A stretch of 64,000 bases of DNA from an uncultured Lachnospiraceae bacterium (GCA_945621435.1 CALZBR010000009.1:1-64000), one strand, 5' to 3'. Numbered from the stretch's first letter, positions 1 to 10,468 are shown. Notes: generated by a model from the sequence alone, not told the origin. Numbers and translations: made by a program.

Positions 1-973
1 TGGAGAAGTCCTCACTGGTACCACCCCAGCCGTGAGCAGAGTCAATTGTAAAGGTGAAGTTGTAGGTCTCCTGTATCCACTCACGCCACTCTTCACGGGC
101 TTCACCGTAAGCATCGGTAATCGCTTCTTCATCGAACCAGGTATAGAGGGTTACCTCCATACCACCCAGATCATATACGTTGCCGTAAGCATCTGTCAGC
201 GGAGCGCCCCACCTGCCATACTCCGGCTCCTCAATGGGCTCCTCCGGTTCCACTGCGACAGACGGAGCCTGTTCCACTGCGACAGACGGAGCCTGTTCCA
301 CTGCGACAGCGGAACCGTTTCTGTCATCGGATGCACCTGAACCATCCTCATACCTTTCTACCACTTCCATGACCTCATCATCCGGATCTCCGTATTTTTG
401 GAGCTCCTTGTATGCCTTCATGACCTTTTTGCTGTTGTCCTCCTCAGCGTACTCCAGCAGCATATGCTTATAAATCTCATAAAGGTTCTTCTTGTCAGCT
501 TTGCTGTATTTACCCTTATATTTATATGCTTTTTCGTATTGCTCCAGCGCGGATTCATACTCCTCGTCCTCTAAATACTCTTCTGCTTTCGCGATACATT
601 TTTCGTATTTTTCATCATCCTCACTGTCCTCATCATCTGTCTTGCTGTCGTCATCATCCAGCAGACATTTCACTCCATAAGCTCCACCTGCTGCAAGAGC
701 AACCAGCAATGCGCCGATTCCGACACCAAATACCCACTTTTTGCCTGACTTTTTGGGTTCACTTCCATTGCCTCCTGCATATGCTGCGGTCTGTTGCATC
801 ATCTGTGGCACCGGCTGCTGTCCCTGCACGGGCTGTTGCTCCGGCTGCTGTCCCTGCATGGACTGCTGTCCCTGCTCCTGCACAATCTCCGATGAAGCAG
901 TTAAGGGTGCTCCGCAATTAAGACAAAATGCCGCACCGTCGTCGTTATTTGTTCCACATTTTACACAAAACAT
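1..973 (-). CDS. zinc-ribbon domain membrane protein, 3' end beyond window
   Basis: The reading frame is open from ATG at 971-973 to the window edge, so the C-terminus is missing. AGGAGGAAT lies just upstream of the ATG. The protein starts MFCVKCGTNNDDG and continues FCLNCG, a four-cysteine zinc ribbon in the first 25 residues. A Q/P-rich linker follows, then one hydrophobic segment (about residues 75-95, GVGIGALLVALAAGG), then a very acidic stretch and a charged helical region with TPR-like EYESALEQYEKA. The layout, zinc ribbon in the cytoplasm, one membrane helix and an extracytoplasmic tail, is common in Firmicutes proteins of unknown role. The tail holds a tandem repeat APSVAVEQ (see 248-310). 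No function is assigned. Confidence 0.8.
   Translation of the reverse strand, partial: MFCVKCGTNNDDGAAFCLNCGAPLTASSEIVQEQGQQSMQGQQPEQQPVQGQQPVPQMMQQTAAYAGGNGSEPKKSGKKWVFGVGIGALLVALAAGGAYGVKCLLDDDDSKTDDEDSEDDEKYEKCIAKAEEYLEDEEYESALEQYEKAYKYKGKYSKADKKNLYEIYKHMLLEYAEEDNSKKVMKAYKELQKYGDPDDEVMEVVERYEDGSGASDDRNGSAVAVEQAPSVAVEQAPSVAVEPEEPIEEPEYGRWGAPLTDAYGNVYDLGGMEVTLYTWFDEEAITDAYGEAREEWREWIQETYNFTFTIDSAHGWGGTSEDFS
248..310 (-). repeat. 24-bp tandem repeat, 2.6 copies, in coding sequence
   Basis: Two identical 24-bp units (248-271 and 272-295) and a 15-bp part of a third follow each other. They encode APSVAVEQ repeats in the extracytoplasmic part of the zinc-ribbon protein. Identical units suggest recent slippage and probable length variation between strains. 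Confidence 0.85.
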
Positions 974-1020
974 AAAATTCCTCCTCTGTAAGACTGTCTT
1001 ACTCATAATTTGAACACATT

Positions 1021-1917
1021 CTATAACATATCATTTTTTCTGTCAACGGCTGCTGTACCGCCGGTCTTTTGAAATAAAATACCGAAGGTCAAAGGACCGC
1101 AGTTTGCGGCAATGGTTGCCGAAGCTACCTTTTCCCAGACCTCATCAAATTTGACGTACCGGGAGATTTTTTCATTGACGGATTCTAAGAGCTCATGTCC
1201 GCACCCCACATAAGTGATGAATGCCCTTCCTTTATGAATCCTTTTATTGTCCTTCAAGGTAGATGCTATGTATTTTTCTGCCGCCTTTTCATAATTTCCG
1301 AAGTACAGCCTTTTCAATACAAGCCTGCCCTCCTTTACGGCAAGCACAGGATGAAGCCGGAACAACCTGCATATTTTCATTACCTTTTCGCTGACCTTGT
1401 TATTATAATACAGATAGTCAGCATTATATGCTAAAAACGAAGTGCAGATGTATGGAATTCCGGCTGTTACCTTTTTTACAATATCCTTGCTCCCAAGCCC
1501 CTCATCCCGCAGTCTCGCGGCCTCCAGCACCAGAAGTCCCACGCCGGTAGACAGATGCCCGGAATCAATAAGATGTACCTTCAGACTTTCGTTCCCCAGC
1601 TTTTCCCTGCCAACCCTGGCATTTCCCATCGCGGCGCTGACACTGCTTCCGATACAGATATGAATTATCTCATCATAATCCTCCAGATGACTGCGGAAGA
1701 AAGAACCGTAATCTGTTGCCGACGGAACGATACTCTGCGCTTTTCGCTTACCGCCTGCCATATACTCCGTAATATTCCCCGAATCAATCTCAGTGGTATC
1801 CCTGAATATCCCCGAATCGGTCTCGATGTCCATATAAATAATGTCTATTTTGTACTGTTCCAGCAATTTTCCGGGAAGATCAGCCGTACACTCTGTTGTA
1901 ATGGCAATGCTGTTCAT
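1021..1917 (-). CDS. DegV family (fatty-acid-binding) protein
   Basis: The protein of about 298 residues begins MNSIAITTECTADLPGKLLEQY, the typical N-terminus of DegV proteins (strand followed by the S/T-D-L-P loop), and carries the HLIDSGHLSTGVGLLV segment of the second domain. DegV family members bind long-chain acyl groups; some act with fatty acid kinase FakA. The ATG at 1915-1917 is preferred to the upstream ATG at 1950 because GGAGGTGA lies seven bases before it and it begins one base after the stop of the upstream kinase gene. No fakA-like gene is near. Co-transcription with the kinase looks likely. Confidence 0.85.
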   Translation of the reverse strand: MNSIAITTECTADLPGKLLEQYKIDIIYMDIETDSGIFRDTTEIDSGNITEYMAGGKRKAQSIVPSATDYGSFFRSHLEDYDEIIHICIGSSVSAAMGNARVGREKLGNESLKVHLIDSGHLSTGVGLLVLEAARLRDEGLGSKDIVKKVTAGIPYICTSFLAYNADYLYYNNKVSEKVMKICRLFRLHPVLAVKEGRLVLKRLYFGNYEKAAEKYIASTLKDNKRIHKGRAFITYVGCGHELLESVNEKISRYVKFDEVWEKVASATIAANCGPLTFGILFQKTGGTAAVDRKNDML

Positions 1918-1918
1918 A

Positions 1919-4675
1919 TCAACCGTCACCTCCCAATTTATATCTTGCATACATTCCGTTTATTATGGTTTCAACCGCTTCATACTCGAATTCCTCGGCA
2001 TTCTGCACTATCCTGTTGAATTCGTCAGACAGATCATCGCCGTTATACTCCAGTCCGTCCCCCGCTTTTGCTATGTCGATAATCTCATCCAGATTAAAAT
2101 CCCTGCAGGCCAATCTCAGGTTGTCGAGAGTCAGCATCAGTTCTTCTCTGCCGATTATTGTTTTGCCTTCCGTTTGTTTTGCAACGCCGGGCGCACTCTC
2201 TCCCGTACGGTTAATTCCTGCCAGCAGATTCTCTCCTGCCGTAATTACCTTTTCATAGAGCTCCACGGCTTCCCCGTGATGCTTCAGAATGTAATCATAG
2301 TCTCCCTGCTTTCCTTTGAGTTCCAGCTCCTTTGCCTTCTCCGAAAGCTCAGCTGCACCGATGGACAAGGACGAGCTCTTCAGCGCATGCACCTCTATCA
2401 CGTAGTTTTTCCAGTCTCTCTGTGCAAACAGCTGATTGATGTGCTCTATCTTTTCTCTTCCGTTCTTCACGTATACGCTCAGAATTGACAGATAAGCTTC
2501 TATATCATTTCCAATATATCCGAGCCCCACGTTGACATCAAGGAATCCGCTATCCTCTTTTGTCAGGTGAATCACGACCTCCTGCCTGCTGCCTGTAGCA
2601 ATGTCCGTCTCCTTCGGCTTAAGGATATAGTTCTTTGGCAGCGACTGCTTCAATACTCTGTCCAATGAGGAAAGCTCAATCGGTTTTGCCAGAAAACCTG
2701 TAAATCCATTCGCCATGAAGGTTTCCCTTGCGCCACCCACAGCGTTTGCGGTCAGGGCAATGATAGGCAGCTTCTGATAATATTCATCCGCCTTGCTACG
2801 AATGATATGTGTAGCCTCCACACCATCCATACCGGGCATCATGTGGTCCATGAAAACGATGTCAAAATCCTTTGTCTCCAGCATTTTAATGGCATCCGGA
2901 CCGTTGACTGCCGTGGAAATCCGCATCTTGTATGGCTGCATCAGTCCTGTCGCAACCTTGAGATTGACATCATTGTCGTCCACCAGAAGCACCTTTGCCT
3001 CGGGAGCGATAAAGGAATGTGAGCTTCCCTTTTGTACTCCCGCATCGCTATATGACCCGCTTTCATTGAAAATATTCGCAATGGGAATCTCATAAATCGG
3101 TTTATAAACGCATCGCATGTTGCCCGGAATCTCTATGCTGCTGTTCCTGGACTGGACAACAACAATCTTGATATCATCCGATATCCGGACAAAATAGTCC
3201 TTGTGCTCCAGAAACTCCTCTTTTCCTACGAAGCAGTGGGTAATTCCACCGTGTTCTATTCTCAGCTGCAGATCCTCAAACTTCCGGAATACCGCATTGC
3301 GAAGCCGGATGGATTCGCTGATATCTCCGAGGAAACCGATATAACCCTTTCTCAGGTTGGCATTGGTAAACTTTTCTACATTAATATATGTAGCAACATT
3401 AATCTCTTCGTTGTTCTCAATATGTACAAAGGGCTGGGAATTGGCTACCTTCAGAGGAATCACAAAATGAAATACGGAGCCCTTCCCGTACTCACTCCTG
3501 ACATTGATGAAGCCGCCCATGCTGCTTATGAGTCTCTTCGTGATGACAAGCCCCAGTCCCGTACCCTCCACTGAACGGTTCTTCTTGGTATCGACCTGCT
3601 GGAAGCTGCTGAACAACTTTTCCAGGTTCTTCTTCTTGATACCGATACCCGTGTCCTCCACACTGACATTCAGGTTGATCCCGTATTTTCTGACCAGCTT
3701 ACTGACCTTTAGCTGAATGACGCCTTCATTGGTATACTTTACGGCATTGGTGAGAAGATTAATCATGATCTGCCGGATACGAATCTCATCTCCGATGAGG
3801 CCTCTGGGAATATCCGGATCCACCTTTACAATCAATTCGATGTTTTTATCTCCAAGCCGCGACATCGTCATATTGACAACATCATTTAATACGGACGCAA
3901 GATTAAATTCTTCCTCAATCAGTTTCATTTTTCCGGATTCTATTTTGGAGAAATCAAGAACATCATTGATAATAGACAGCAGACTGCGACCGGAATTGCG
4001 TATCTGAACGGAACAGTCCCTCACAGAGTCCGACAGAGTATTCTCACGGAGAATCAGCTCACACATACCGATTATGGCATTCATGGGGGTACGAATCTCA
4101 TGGCTCATATTTGCCAGAAAGTCTGATTTGGCCTTCTCTGCCTGCTCTGCCCGGGAAAGTACGTTCCTGAGTCTGTCGACCTGCAGATTCCATCTGACAA
4201 TATTGTGGTACAGCACAACACCCACGCCGGTGAGCAAAAATAAAGCCATGAAAAACTCTGACCTGTTCTCATTGATTTTGACAGAAACCGTTTCCATGAC
4301 TATATCGTGAATAAAAATGGCAGCATAAGACATAGCAAGCTGAAACGCGATCAGCCTGCGGCTGTTATAGAAGGAGACCAGCATCAGAGAACCGCACAGC
4401 ATCATACATTCAATGTAATAATCTCTGACATAGAAGCCTGTGATAAAGGTGGTATTCCACACACACAGGGAAAAAACAAGTGCCTGAGCCTTCAACGGTA
4501 CTTTGGTATTCACAGCCGTCACTACGATGGCTGCCATCTGTATCCAGACGATAAAATATATGTATACCGGCCACCCCGCCGCCATACCGACCATCGTGTC
4601 AAGACCGGCAGCTATTGTTGTCAGAACTGCTGCCAGATAGATTGCAAAGCTTCTCTTTTCTCTATTGTTCTCCAT
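1919..4675 (-). CDS. hybrid sensor histidine kinase / response regulator with Hpt domain
   Basis: This 918-residue membrane kinase has about five hydrophobic helices in residues 10-165, then a HisKA domain ([18 protein letters not shown], His near 192), a HATPase domain (N box [13 protein letters not shown], then DTGIGI and GTGLGL), a middle region of about 150 residues without a clear family, a receiver domain (VLLVDDNDVNLK, FMDHMMPGMDG, FLAKPI) and a C-terminal Hpt domain (EVHALKSSSLSIGA). It can therefore run an internal His-Asp-His relay. GGAGGAAGC precedes the ATG. It lies 22 bases after the HD-GYP regulator and overlaps the region just before degV, so the three genes form one unit. The signal sensed is unknown. 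Confidence 0.93.
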   Translation of the reverse strand: MENNREKRSFAIYLAAVLTTIAAGLDTMVGMAAGWPVYIYFIVWIQMAAIVVTAVNTKVPLKAQALVFSLCVWNTTFITGFYVRDYYIECMMLCGSLMLVSFYNSRRLIAFQLAMSYAAIFIHDIVMETVSVKINENRSEFFMALFLLTGVGVVLYHNIVRWNLQVDRLRNVLSRAEQAEKAKSDFLANMSHEIRTPMNAIIGMCELILRENTLSDSVRDCSVQIRNSGRSLLSIINDVLDFSKIESGKMKLIEEEFNLASVLNDVVNMTMSRLGDKNIELIVKVDPDIPRGLIGDEIRIRQIMINLLTNAVKYTNEGVIQLKVSKLVRKYGINLNVSVEDTGIGIKKKNLEKLFSSFQQVDTKKNRSVEGTGLGLVITKRLISSMGGFINVRSEYGKGSVFHFVIPLKVANSQPFVHIENNEEINVATYINVEKFTNANLRKGYIGFLGDISESIRLRNAVFRKFEDLQLRIEHGGITHCFVGKEEFLEHKDYFVRISDDIKIVVVQSRNSSIEIPGNMRCVYKPIYEIPIANIFNESGSYSDAGVQKGSSHSFIAPEAKVLLVDDNDVNLKVATGLMQPYKMRISTAVNGPDAIKMLETKDFDIVFMDHMMPGMDGVEATHIIRSKADEYYQKLPIIALTANAVGGARETFMANGFTGFLAKPIELSSLDRVLKQSLPKNYILKPKETDIATGSRQEVVIHLTKEDSGFLDVNVGLGYIGNDIEAYLSILSVYVKNGREKIEHINQLFAQRDWKNYVIEVHALKSSSLSIGAAELSEKAKELELKGKQGDYDYILKHHGEAVELYEKVITAGENLLAGINRTGESAPGVAKQTEGKTIIGREELMLTLDNLRLACRDFNLDEIIDIAKAGDGLEYNGDDLSDEFNRIVQNAEEFEYEAVETIINGMYARYKLGGDG

Positions 4676-4697
4676 GCTTCCTCCGGTAAAATGAAGC

Positions 4698-6392
4698 CTA
4701 ATGACGAATCAGACTTTTGATACTCTCTTTCAGTATCTTGGGGTTAATCGGCTTCGTAATGTAATCGTCGGCTCCCAGCTCTTCACTCCTTCTGATGACT
4801 TCAATATCCCTCTCTGCAGTAATGAAAATGACCTTGATTTTTTGATTATTTTTACGAATCCACTTCAACACTTCAAATCCGTTCACATCCGGCATTTCCA
4901 TATCCAGAAGACATAGGTCGTATTTGGATTCCTGCAGCATCTCTATGCCTTCTCTTCCTCCGTAGGCGGAGCTTAAGGAATAATTCTCCGAAAGAAGAGA
5001 GTACTGTACCAGCTTATGAGCCACCGCATCATCATCAATCAATAATATGCTGACTACCTTGTTTTGATTCGACTGTTTCATGTCATACTGTATATCTTCA
5101 TCAATCATTTCCAGCATAATCCTGGCAATCGCCGGGTCGAACTGTCTTCCCATACCCCTACTGATCTCTTCCCGCACAACACTCTGCGGCATGATCTTAT
5201 GGTAGCTCCGATTACTCGTCATGGCATCATAGGCATCAGCAACACTGATAATACGCGCGATCAGCGGAATATTGTCTCCTGCCAGCCCGTTGGGGTAACC
5301 GGTTCCGTCATACCTTTCGTGATGCCATCTGGCACCGATTGCAAGATCCGGTATGACATCTACATGCTTTAATATCTGATATCCCGCAACGGTATGCAGC
5401 TTGATCTGCTCGTACTCCTCTTCCGTCAGCCGACCTTTTTTATTGATAATGCTGTCGTCTATACTGATCTTGCCCACATCATGAAGCAGACCGATATAAT
5501 ACACTTCCTGCAGAACCTTCTCATCTCCGCCCATTCTGTACATGATTTCACGGGCATACTGTGCCACTCTCTGGGAATGGCCTCTGGTGTACTGATCCTT
5601 GGCCTCCACGGTACTGCACAATACGTCAATCAGCTGGCTGCTGAGATTCTCCTGATACTGCTGCAGCTCCTCCAGGCGTTTATTCTCGTCAATAATCTGC
5701 CCTCTTACCTTGTATTCATCATCGAGCTTTCTCTCGGACTGAATAAAGGTAAAAACCATGATAAGTCCCAGCGAACATGCCACATTCAGGGTAGAGTACT
5801 TGTAAGTCATCACCTGTATCAATTCAGCAAACAGCGGAATGACAATAAAGATTCCCAGGTAGATCCGCTCTCTTTTCTTGAAAGCCCTGCGATAACGTAT
5901 CATCAGGTAAAAGGACAAAACATAGACAATATATGGGCAAACCTGTGTCAGCGGAAACAGCTTCCCCCTCTGATAGTAGTTGTCTGCATCAATATAGGCT
6001 ATCCTTATAATGGGAGCCGCCAAAGCAATCAGTACCTGTATGGCTGACAGTGCAATCCCCACCCTCAGCCAGTTGGGGGAGATATCAATCTTCTGCCTGA
6101 TATACGAAATCAGCCAGCCGTAAAGAGAAAACAGCAGAAGTCCCGAGGCCGCAAAATATACAACAATGGAAAATATTCCCTGGGCATAATATGGGAATGC
6201 TCCCGGAATGCCTCCCAGTGTCCAATCACACAAATCCCCCACAAGCATTGCAGAATTGCAGAGAACCATGAAGGTGAACCATTTATTTGTCTTGTTGTTG
6301 CTGCGCCTTTCTATCAGCTGATAAAATAACAGTATCAGACAAATCATCAGACTCATAAGCTCAAGCGCAGTATTAACATATCTGTATATCAT
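4698..6392 (-). CDS. 7TM HD-GYP phosphodiesterase with C-terminal receiver domain
   Basis: The 564-residue protein has seven hydrophobic segments in residues 1-220, a type resembling the N-terminal 7TM region of some histidine kinases. An HD-GYP domain follows (about 255-425: HSQRVAQYA, LLHDVGK, HHERYDGTGYPNGL, DAYDAMTSNRSY), then a receiver domain (about 447-562: ILLIDDDAVAHK, LLDMEMPDVNG, YITKPI). HD-GYP domains hydrolyse cyclic-di-GMP; all metal ligands and the GYP motif are present. The receiver is at the C-terminus, the reverse of the classic RpfG order. GAGGAGAGG precedes the ATG. The adjoining kinase gene is the natural phosphate donor. Confidence 0.92.
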   Translation of the reverse strand: MIYRYVNTALELMSLMICLILLFYQLIERRSNNKTNKWFTFMVLCNSAMLVGDLCDWTLGGIPGAFPYYAQGIFSIVVYFAASGLLLFSLYGWLISYIRQKIDISPNWLRVGIALSAIQVLIALAAPIIRIAYIDADNYYQRGKLFPLTQVCPYIVYVLSFYLMIRYRRAFKKRERIYLGIFIVIPLFAELIQVMTYKYSTLNVACSLGLIMVFTFIQSERKLDDEYKVRGQIIDENKRLEELQQYQENLSSQLIDVLCSTVEAKDQYTRGHSQRVAQYAREIMYRMGGDEKVLQEVYYIGLLHDVGKISIDDSIINKKGRLTEEEYEQIKLHTVAGYQILKHVDVIPDLAIGARWHHERYDGTGYPNGLAGDNIPLIARIISVADAYDAMTSNRSYHKIMPQSVVREEISRGMGRQFDPAIARIMLEMIDEDIQYDMKQSNQNKVVSILLIDDDAVAHKLVQYSLLSENYSLSSAYGGREGIEMLQESKYDLCLLDMEMPDVNGFEVLKWIRKNNQKIKVIFITAERDIEVIRRSEELGADDYITKPINPKILKESIKSLIRH

Positions 6393-6404
6393 ATGCCTCT
6401 CCTC

Positions 6405-6430
6405 GCGATAAACTTCAATAAGCTTATCGC
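6405..6430. other. hairpin directly before HD-GYP ribosome binding site
   Basis: GCGATAAACTT and AAGCTTATCGC form an 11-bp stem with one mismatch and a CAAT loop. On the minus strand it ends right before the GAGGAGAGG of the HD-GYP gene. There is no T-run, so it is more likely an RNA stability or translation element in the ftsH-to-HD-GYP gap than a terminator. Confidence 0.4.
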
Positions 6431-6443
6431 ATCTGACTGGTTC

Positions 6444-8687
6444 TTAATCAATATGGCCGCCCGAAAATCTTCCGGTAGAACCATGCTCCCGCTCTCCTGA
6501 GACCGGATTTTCCTCCGGGTCGGGTCTTCCTGCCGTCAGGGTGGATTCTCCCTCCTCCGGGTCAGGTCTTCCTGCTGTCAGGGGGGATTCTACCTCCTCC
6601 GAACCGGGCGCCACCGCATTCCCGGTTTCTTCGGAAGCGGTTATCTTCTCTGCCGGAACAGGCTTCTCCTCGGGCTCCGGAATACCTTTTTCCCTGCGGT
6701 AAATCTCCATGAATTCTTTTCCGGTGATGGTCTCCTTCTCAATCAGGTACTCCGCCAGCTTATCCATCACATCTCTGTTTTCCCTCAACAGCTCCTTCGC
6801 TTTTTCGTAGCTTATTTTCAGGATTTCCACAACTTCGGCGTCAATCTCTGCTGCTGTCTCATCACTGCAGTTCAGCTCACTTCTGCCCTCCAGATACTGG
6901 CTCTCGACTGTTGCAAGACCTACCAGACCGAACTTTTTGCTCATGCCGTAACGGGTTACCATATTGCGGGCGATGTCGGTTGCCTTTTCAATATCGTTTG
7001 CCGCACCGGTAGTCACTGTGTCAAAGACAAGCTCTTCCGCCGCGCGACCGCCAACCAGTCCCACCAGCATGTCTCTCAGCTCTGCTTCCGTGTTCAGATA
7101 TTTTTCCTCCTCAGGTACATGCATGACATAGCCGAGGGCACCCATGGTACGGGGCACAATGGTAATCTTCTGTACCGGTTCGGAATTCTTCTGCAGGGCG
7201 CTGATCAGGGCGTGACCGACCTCATGGTAGGATACGATACGGCGTTCTTCCTTGCTCATGATGCGATCCTTCTTCTCCTTGCCTACCAGTACCACCTCCA
7301 CGGCATCAAAGAGATCCTTCTGGGATACAAATTCCCTTCCCTCCTTCACGGCATTGATGGCTGCCTCGTTGATCATATTGGCCAGGTCAGAACCAACAGC
7401 ACCGCTGGTGGCAAGAGCAATGGCATCCAGATCCACAGTCTCGTCCATCTTCACATCCTTGGCATGTACCTTTAGAATCTCCACACGCCCCTTCAGATCC
7501 GGCTTATCCACGATGATTCTTCTGTCAAAACGTCCCGGACGCAGCAGTGCCTTGTCCAGTATCTCAGGGCGGTTCGTCGCACCCAGAATCAAAATACCCT
7601 TGGAAGTATCAAAACCATCCATCTCGGAAAGCAGCTGATTCAGAGTCTGCTCTCTCTCCTCGTTGCCTCCGCCGTATTTGGAGTCACGGCTCCGGCCGAT
7701 GGCGTCTATCTCATCGATAAAAATGATACAGGGCGCATTTTTATTGGCTTCCCTGAACAAATCTCTCACACGGCTGGCACCGACACCTACATAGAGCTCA
7801 ATAAAATCCGAACCCGTCAGGGAGAAGAAGGGAACATGTGCCTCTCCTGCCACAGCCTTTGCCAGCAGGGTCTTACCGGTTCCGGGAGGTCCCACAAGCA
7901 GCGCTCCCTTGGGCAGCTTTGCACCGATTTTAGAGTATTTCCCGGGATTATGAAGGAAGTCCACCACTTCCACCAGTGACTCCTTCGCCTCGTCCTCACC
8001 TGCCACGTCCTTAAAGGTGACACCGGTCTCCTTCTGGACATATACCTTGGCATTGTTTTTGCCGACGCCCATGGGACCGCCTCCACCGCTCATCTTGCGG
8101 AACATCACACTGAGAAGGATCCACATAAGCAGAATCGGCAGAACCACGGAAATCAGTATCTCCATGAAACCGGAATTACTGCTGGGCTCCCTCTGTCCCT
8201 CGATACCATGAGCCACCAGACGGGCAGTCAGTGTGTCCAGATCCTCCATAATTATGGCATAATATTTCTTTACTGAGGTTTTACCCATTCCATAGAACGC
8301 AAATCCGGGTACCAGACCGGCGGAACCGTTTCCGCTGTTCTGCTGTTCGGCATCCTTTTTCAGAGAAAAATATACTTCCCCGGTAGGCTTTACAACTACA
8401 TCCTTGACGCTGTCCTCCTCCACATACTGCAGGAACTTGGTGTAGGGAACCTTTTCTCCTTCTGTCGCGTCACCGAAAAAGAAGTTGGCAAAAATCGTCA
8501 CAAGCACCAGCGTCGCCAATGCCGCCAGGATCAAGGCGCCGATATTGGGACGCTTCGGCGGCTGATTCCCTCCATTTCCGCCATTGGAGCCGTTTCCACC
8601 GTTAGAACCGTTTCCGCCCGGCATGCCGCCCCTGTTACCGTTATTATATCCCCCGCCGTTTTCGTACTGATTGATCTGATTCTCCAT
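6444..8687 (-). CDS. ftsH: ATP-dependent zinc metalloprotease FtsH
   Basis: FtsH degrades unfolded membrane proteins and short-lived regulators. This 747-residue copy has a Gly/Asn-rich N-terminus (residues 11-41), a first membrane helix (49-72), an external domain, a second helix (175-196), an AAA module (GPPGTGKT near 266-273, [26 protein letters not shown]) and the M41 peptidase with zinc motif HEVGHAL. GGAGTTACT precedes the ATG. The C-terminal 90 residues beyond the peptidase are Pro/Glu-rich and contain a duplicated 14-residue unit (6511-6594), longer than in most FtsH proteins. The Gly-rich start and the tail are probably disordered. Confidence 0.97.
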   Translation of the reverse strand: MENQINQYENGGGYNNGNRGGMPGGNGSNGGNGSNGGNGGNQPPKRPNIGALILAALATLVLVTIFANFFFGDATEGEKVPYTKFLQYVEEDSVKDVVVKPTGEVYFSLKKDAEQQNSGNGSAGLVPGFAFYGMGKTSVKKYYAIIMEDLDTLTARLVAHGIEGQREPSSNSGFMEILISVVLPILLMWILLSVMFRKMSGGGGPMGVGKNNAKVYVQKETGVTFKDVAGEDEAKESLVEVVDFLHNPGKYSKIGAKLPKGALLVGPPGTGKTLLAKAVAGEAHVPFFSLTGSDFIELYVGVGASRVRDLFREANKNAPCIIFIDEIDAIGRSRDSKYGGGNEEREQTLNQLLSEMDGFDTSKGILILGATNRPEILDKALLRPGRFDRRIIVDKPDLKGRVEILKVHAKDVKMDETVDLDAIALATSGAVGSDLANMINEAAINAVKEGREFVSQKDLFDAVEVVLVGKEKKDRIMSKEERRIVSYHEVGHALISALQKNSEPVQKITIVPRTMGALGYVMHVPEEEKYLNTEAELRDMLVGLVGGRAAEELVFDTVTTGAANDIEKATDIARNMVTRYGMSKKFGLVGLATVESQYLEGRSELNCSDETAAEIDAEVVEILKISYEKAKELLRENRDVMDKLAEYLIEKETITGKEFMEIYRREKGIPEPEEKPVPAEKITASEETGNAVAPGSEEVESPLTAGRPDPEEGESTLTAGRPDPEENPVSGEREHGSTGRFSGGHID
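6511..6594 (-). repeat. 42-bp direct repeat, two copies, in ftsH tail
   Basis: Units 6511-6552 and 6553-6594 differ at only a few bases and encode [17 protein letters not shown] and [17 protein letters not shown] 14-residue units near the FtsH C-terminus. Confidence 0.8.
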
Positions 8688-8897
8688 AGTAACTCCGTTT
8701 CTGTCGCTGGTTTTATACCTACCTCTGCTTCGTCCTGTCCGGACTGTGCAAATGTAGTCAATATATCTATTTTATTATAGAGATTGCTCCATCATAAATC
8801 AATAGAATAAATGTGAAAAAAATCTGAATTGTCCTTGATTTTAGCACCTTTTTTTTGTATGATTGACTATATGTTTCAGAAAGGTGTGGTTAATTCA

Positions 8898-10382
8898 ATG
8901 GTAAAGATGGGTTTTGACAACGATAAATATCTCCGCCTGCAGTCAGAAAAGATCAAGGAACGCATTGCTGCCTTCGGCGGTAAGCTTTATTTGGAATTCG
9001 GCGGCAAGCTTTTTGACGACCACCATGCATCCCGCGTGCTTCCCGGCTTCAAGCCGGACAGCAAAATCAATATGCTGGCGCAGCTCAAGGACCAGGCTGA
9101 AATCGTCATTGTCATCAACGCCGCCGACATTGAAAAGAATAAAGTCAACTCCAACGTGGGAATAACCTACGACCTGGATGTGCTTCGTCTCATCGATGCT
9201 TTCCGCGGATACGGTCTGTATGTGGGAAGTGTATGCATGACACGCTTTTCAGGTCAGCCCAGTGCCATTGCGTACCAGAAGAAGCTGGAGTCTCTGGGGA
9301 TGAAGGTATACCGCCATTACCCCATTTCCGGCTATCCCTCCAACATTCCCTTCATTGTAAGCGACGAGGGCTTCGGACGCAACGAATATATTGAGACCTC
9401 GCGTTCTCTGGTTGTCATCACTGCTCCCGGACCCGGCAGCGGCAAGATGGCTACCTGCCTTTCACAGCTCTATCACGAGTATAAGAGAGGTATCAAGGCA
9501 GGATATGCCAAATATGAGACCTTCCCTATCTGGAATCTTCCTCTGAAGCATCCCGTGAATCTTGCTTACGAGGCAGCTACAGCTGATTTAAATGATATCA
9601 ACATGATTGACCCCTTCCATCTGGAAGCTTACGGCGAGACTACCATCAACTACAATCGTGATGTGGAAGTTTTCCCTGTATTACGTGCAATGTTTGAGAC
9701 CATCATGGGTGAATGTCCTTACAAGTCTCCTACCGACATGGGCGTTAACATGGCCGGCTACGGCATCGTGGACGACGAAGTCACACGAAAAGCCTCCTGC
9801 CAGGAGATTGTCCGCCGCTACTACAATACCCTTTGCCAGAAAAGGCAGGGAAATGCCGATGACGAGCAGATACTGAAGCTGGAGCTTCTCATGAAGCAGG
9901 CTGAGACCTCCACGGCGGATCGCCCCGTTGTCAGTGCCGCGACCACCAAGGCCGCATTAACCGGCGAGCCTGCTGCTGCCATCCAGCTGCCCGATGGCAG
10001 AATCATCACAGGAAGAACCAGTGAACTTTTGGGAGCCTCCTCCGCCATGTTGCTCAATGCCCTAAAGACCCTGGCCGGAATTCCCGATGAAGTACAACTG
10101 ATTTCCCCCACGATCATTGAACCTATTCAGGAGCTGAAAATCAACCATTTGCGCAACCGCAATCCCAGAATGCACACCGACGAATTGTTGATTGCGCTTT
10201 CCATCTGTGCTGTCTCAGACGAACACGCCAGACAGGCAATGGAACAACTTAAAAACCTTCATGGCTCCGAGGTTCATTCCAGCGTGATTCTTTCCCAGGT
10301 AGACCGCAATGTCTTCCGGAAGCTGGGCGTCAACCTGACCTGCGAGCCGGAATACCAGACCCAGGGACTGTACCATAAATAG
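8898..10382 (+). CDS. UPF0371 / DUF1846 family protein
   Basis: The protein of about 494 residues begins MVKMGFDNDKYLRLQSEKIKERI, which matches the conserved start of the DUF1846 (UPF0371) family in length and sequence. Conserved family stretches seen here include GGKLFDDHHASRVLPGF and VVITAPGPGSGKMATCLSQLYH, the latter a P-loop-like GPGSGK segment. The biochemical role of the family is not established to my knowledge. The ATG at 8898 is chosen because AAAGGTG lies 11 bases upstream and family members start here; an earlier in-frame ATG at 8829 would add 23 non-family residues. It is divergent from ftsH and ends at a strong hairpin. Confidence 0.88.
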   Translation: MVKMGFDNDKYLRLQSEKIKERIAAFGGKLYLEFGGKLFDDHHASRVLPGFKPDSKINMLAQLKDQAEIVIVINAADIEKNKVNSNVGITYDLDVLRLIDAFRGYGLYVGSVCMTRFSGQPSAIAYQKKLESLGMKVYRHYPISGYPSNIPFIVSDEGFGRNEYIETSRSLVVITAPGPGSGKMATCLSQLYHEYKRGIKAGYAKYETFPIWNLPLKHPVNLAYEAATADLNDINMIDPFHLEAYGETTINYNRDVEVFPVLRAMFETIMGECPYKSPTDMGVNMAGYGIVDDEVTRKASCQEIVRRYYNTLCQKRQGNADDEQILKLELLMKQAETSTADRPVVSAATTKAALTGEPAAAIQLPDGRIITGRTSELLGASSAMLLNALKTLAGIPDEVQLISPTIIEPIQELKINHLRNRNPRMHTDELLIALSICAVSDEHARQAMEQLKNLHGSEVHSSVILSQVDRNVFRKLGVNLTCEPEYQTQGLYHK

Positions 10383-10406
10383 AGAAACCCTGTTTGTTTA
10401 CAAAGA

Positions 10407-10440
10407 AACGGTGGCATCTTCATGATACCACCGTTTTCTG
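10407..10440 (+). terminator. rho-independent terminator after UPF0371 gene
   Basis: AACGGTGGCATC pairs with GATACCACCGTT (12 bp with one G-U pair, loop TTCAT), followed by a short T-rich stretch. It sits between two convergent genes and may serve trxA on the other strand as well. Confidence 0.75.
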
Positions 10441-10468
10441 CTATTTAAGATTTCCTATTATTCCAAAC

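Noticed and set aside
14-30. CTGGTACCACCCC resembles a T-box core on the minus strand
   Set aside because: It lies in the open frame of the zinc-ribbon protein and encodes WGGTS; no stem I or terminator is present.
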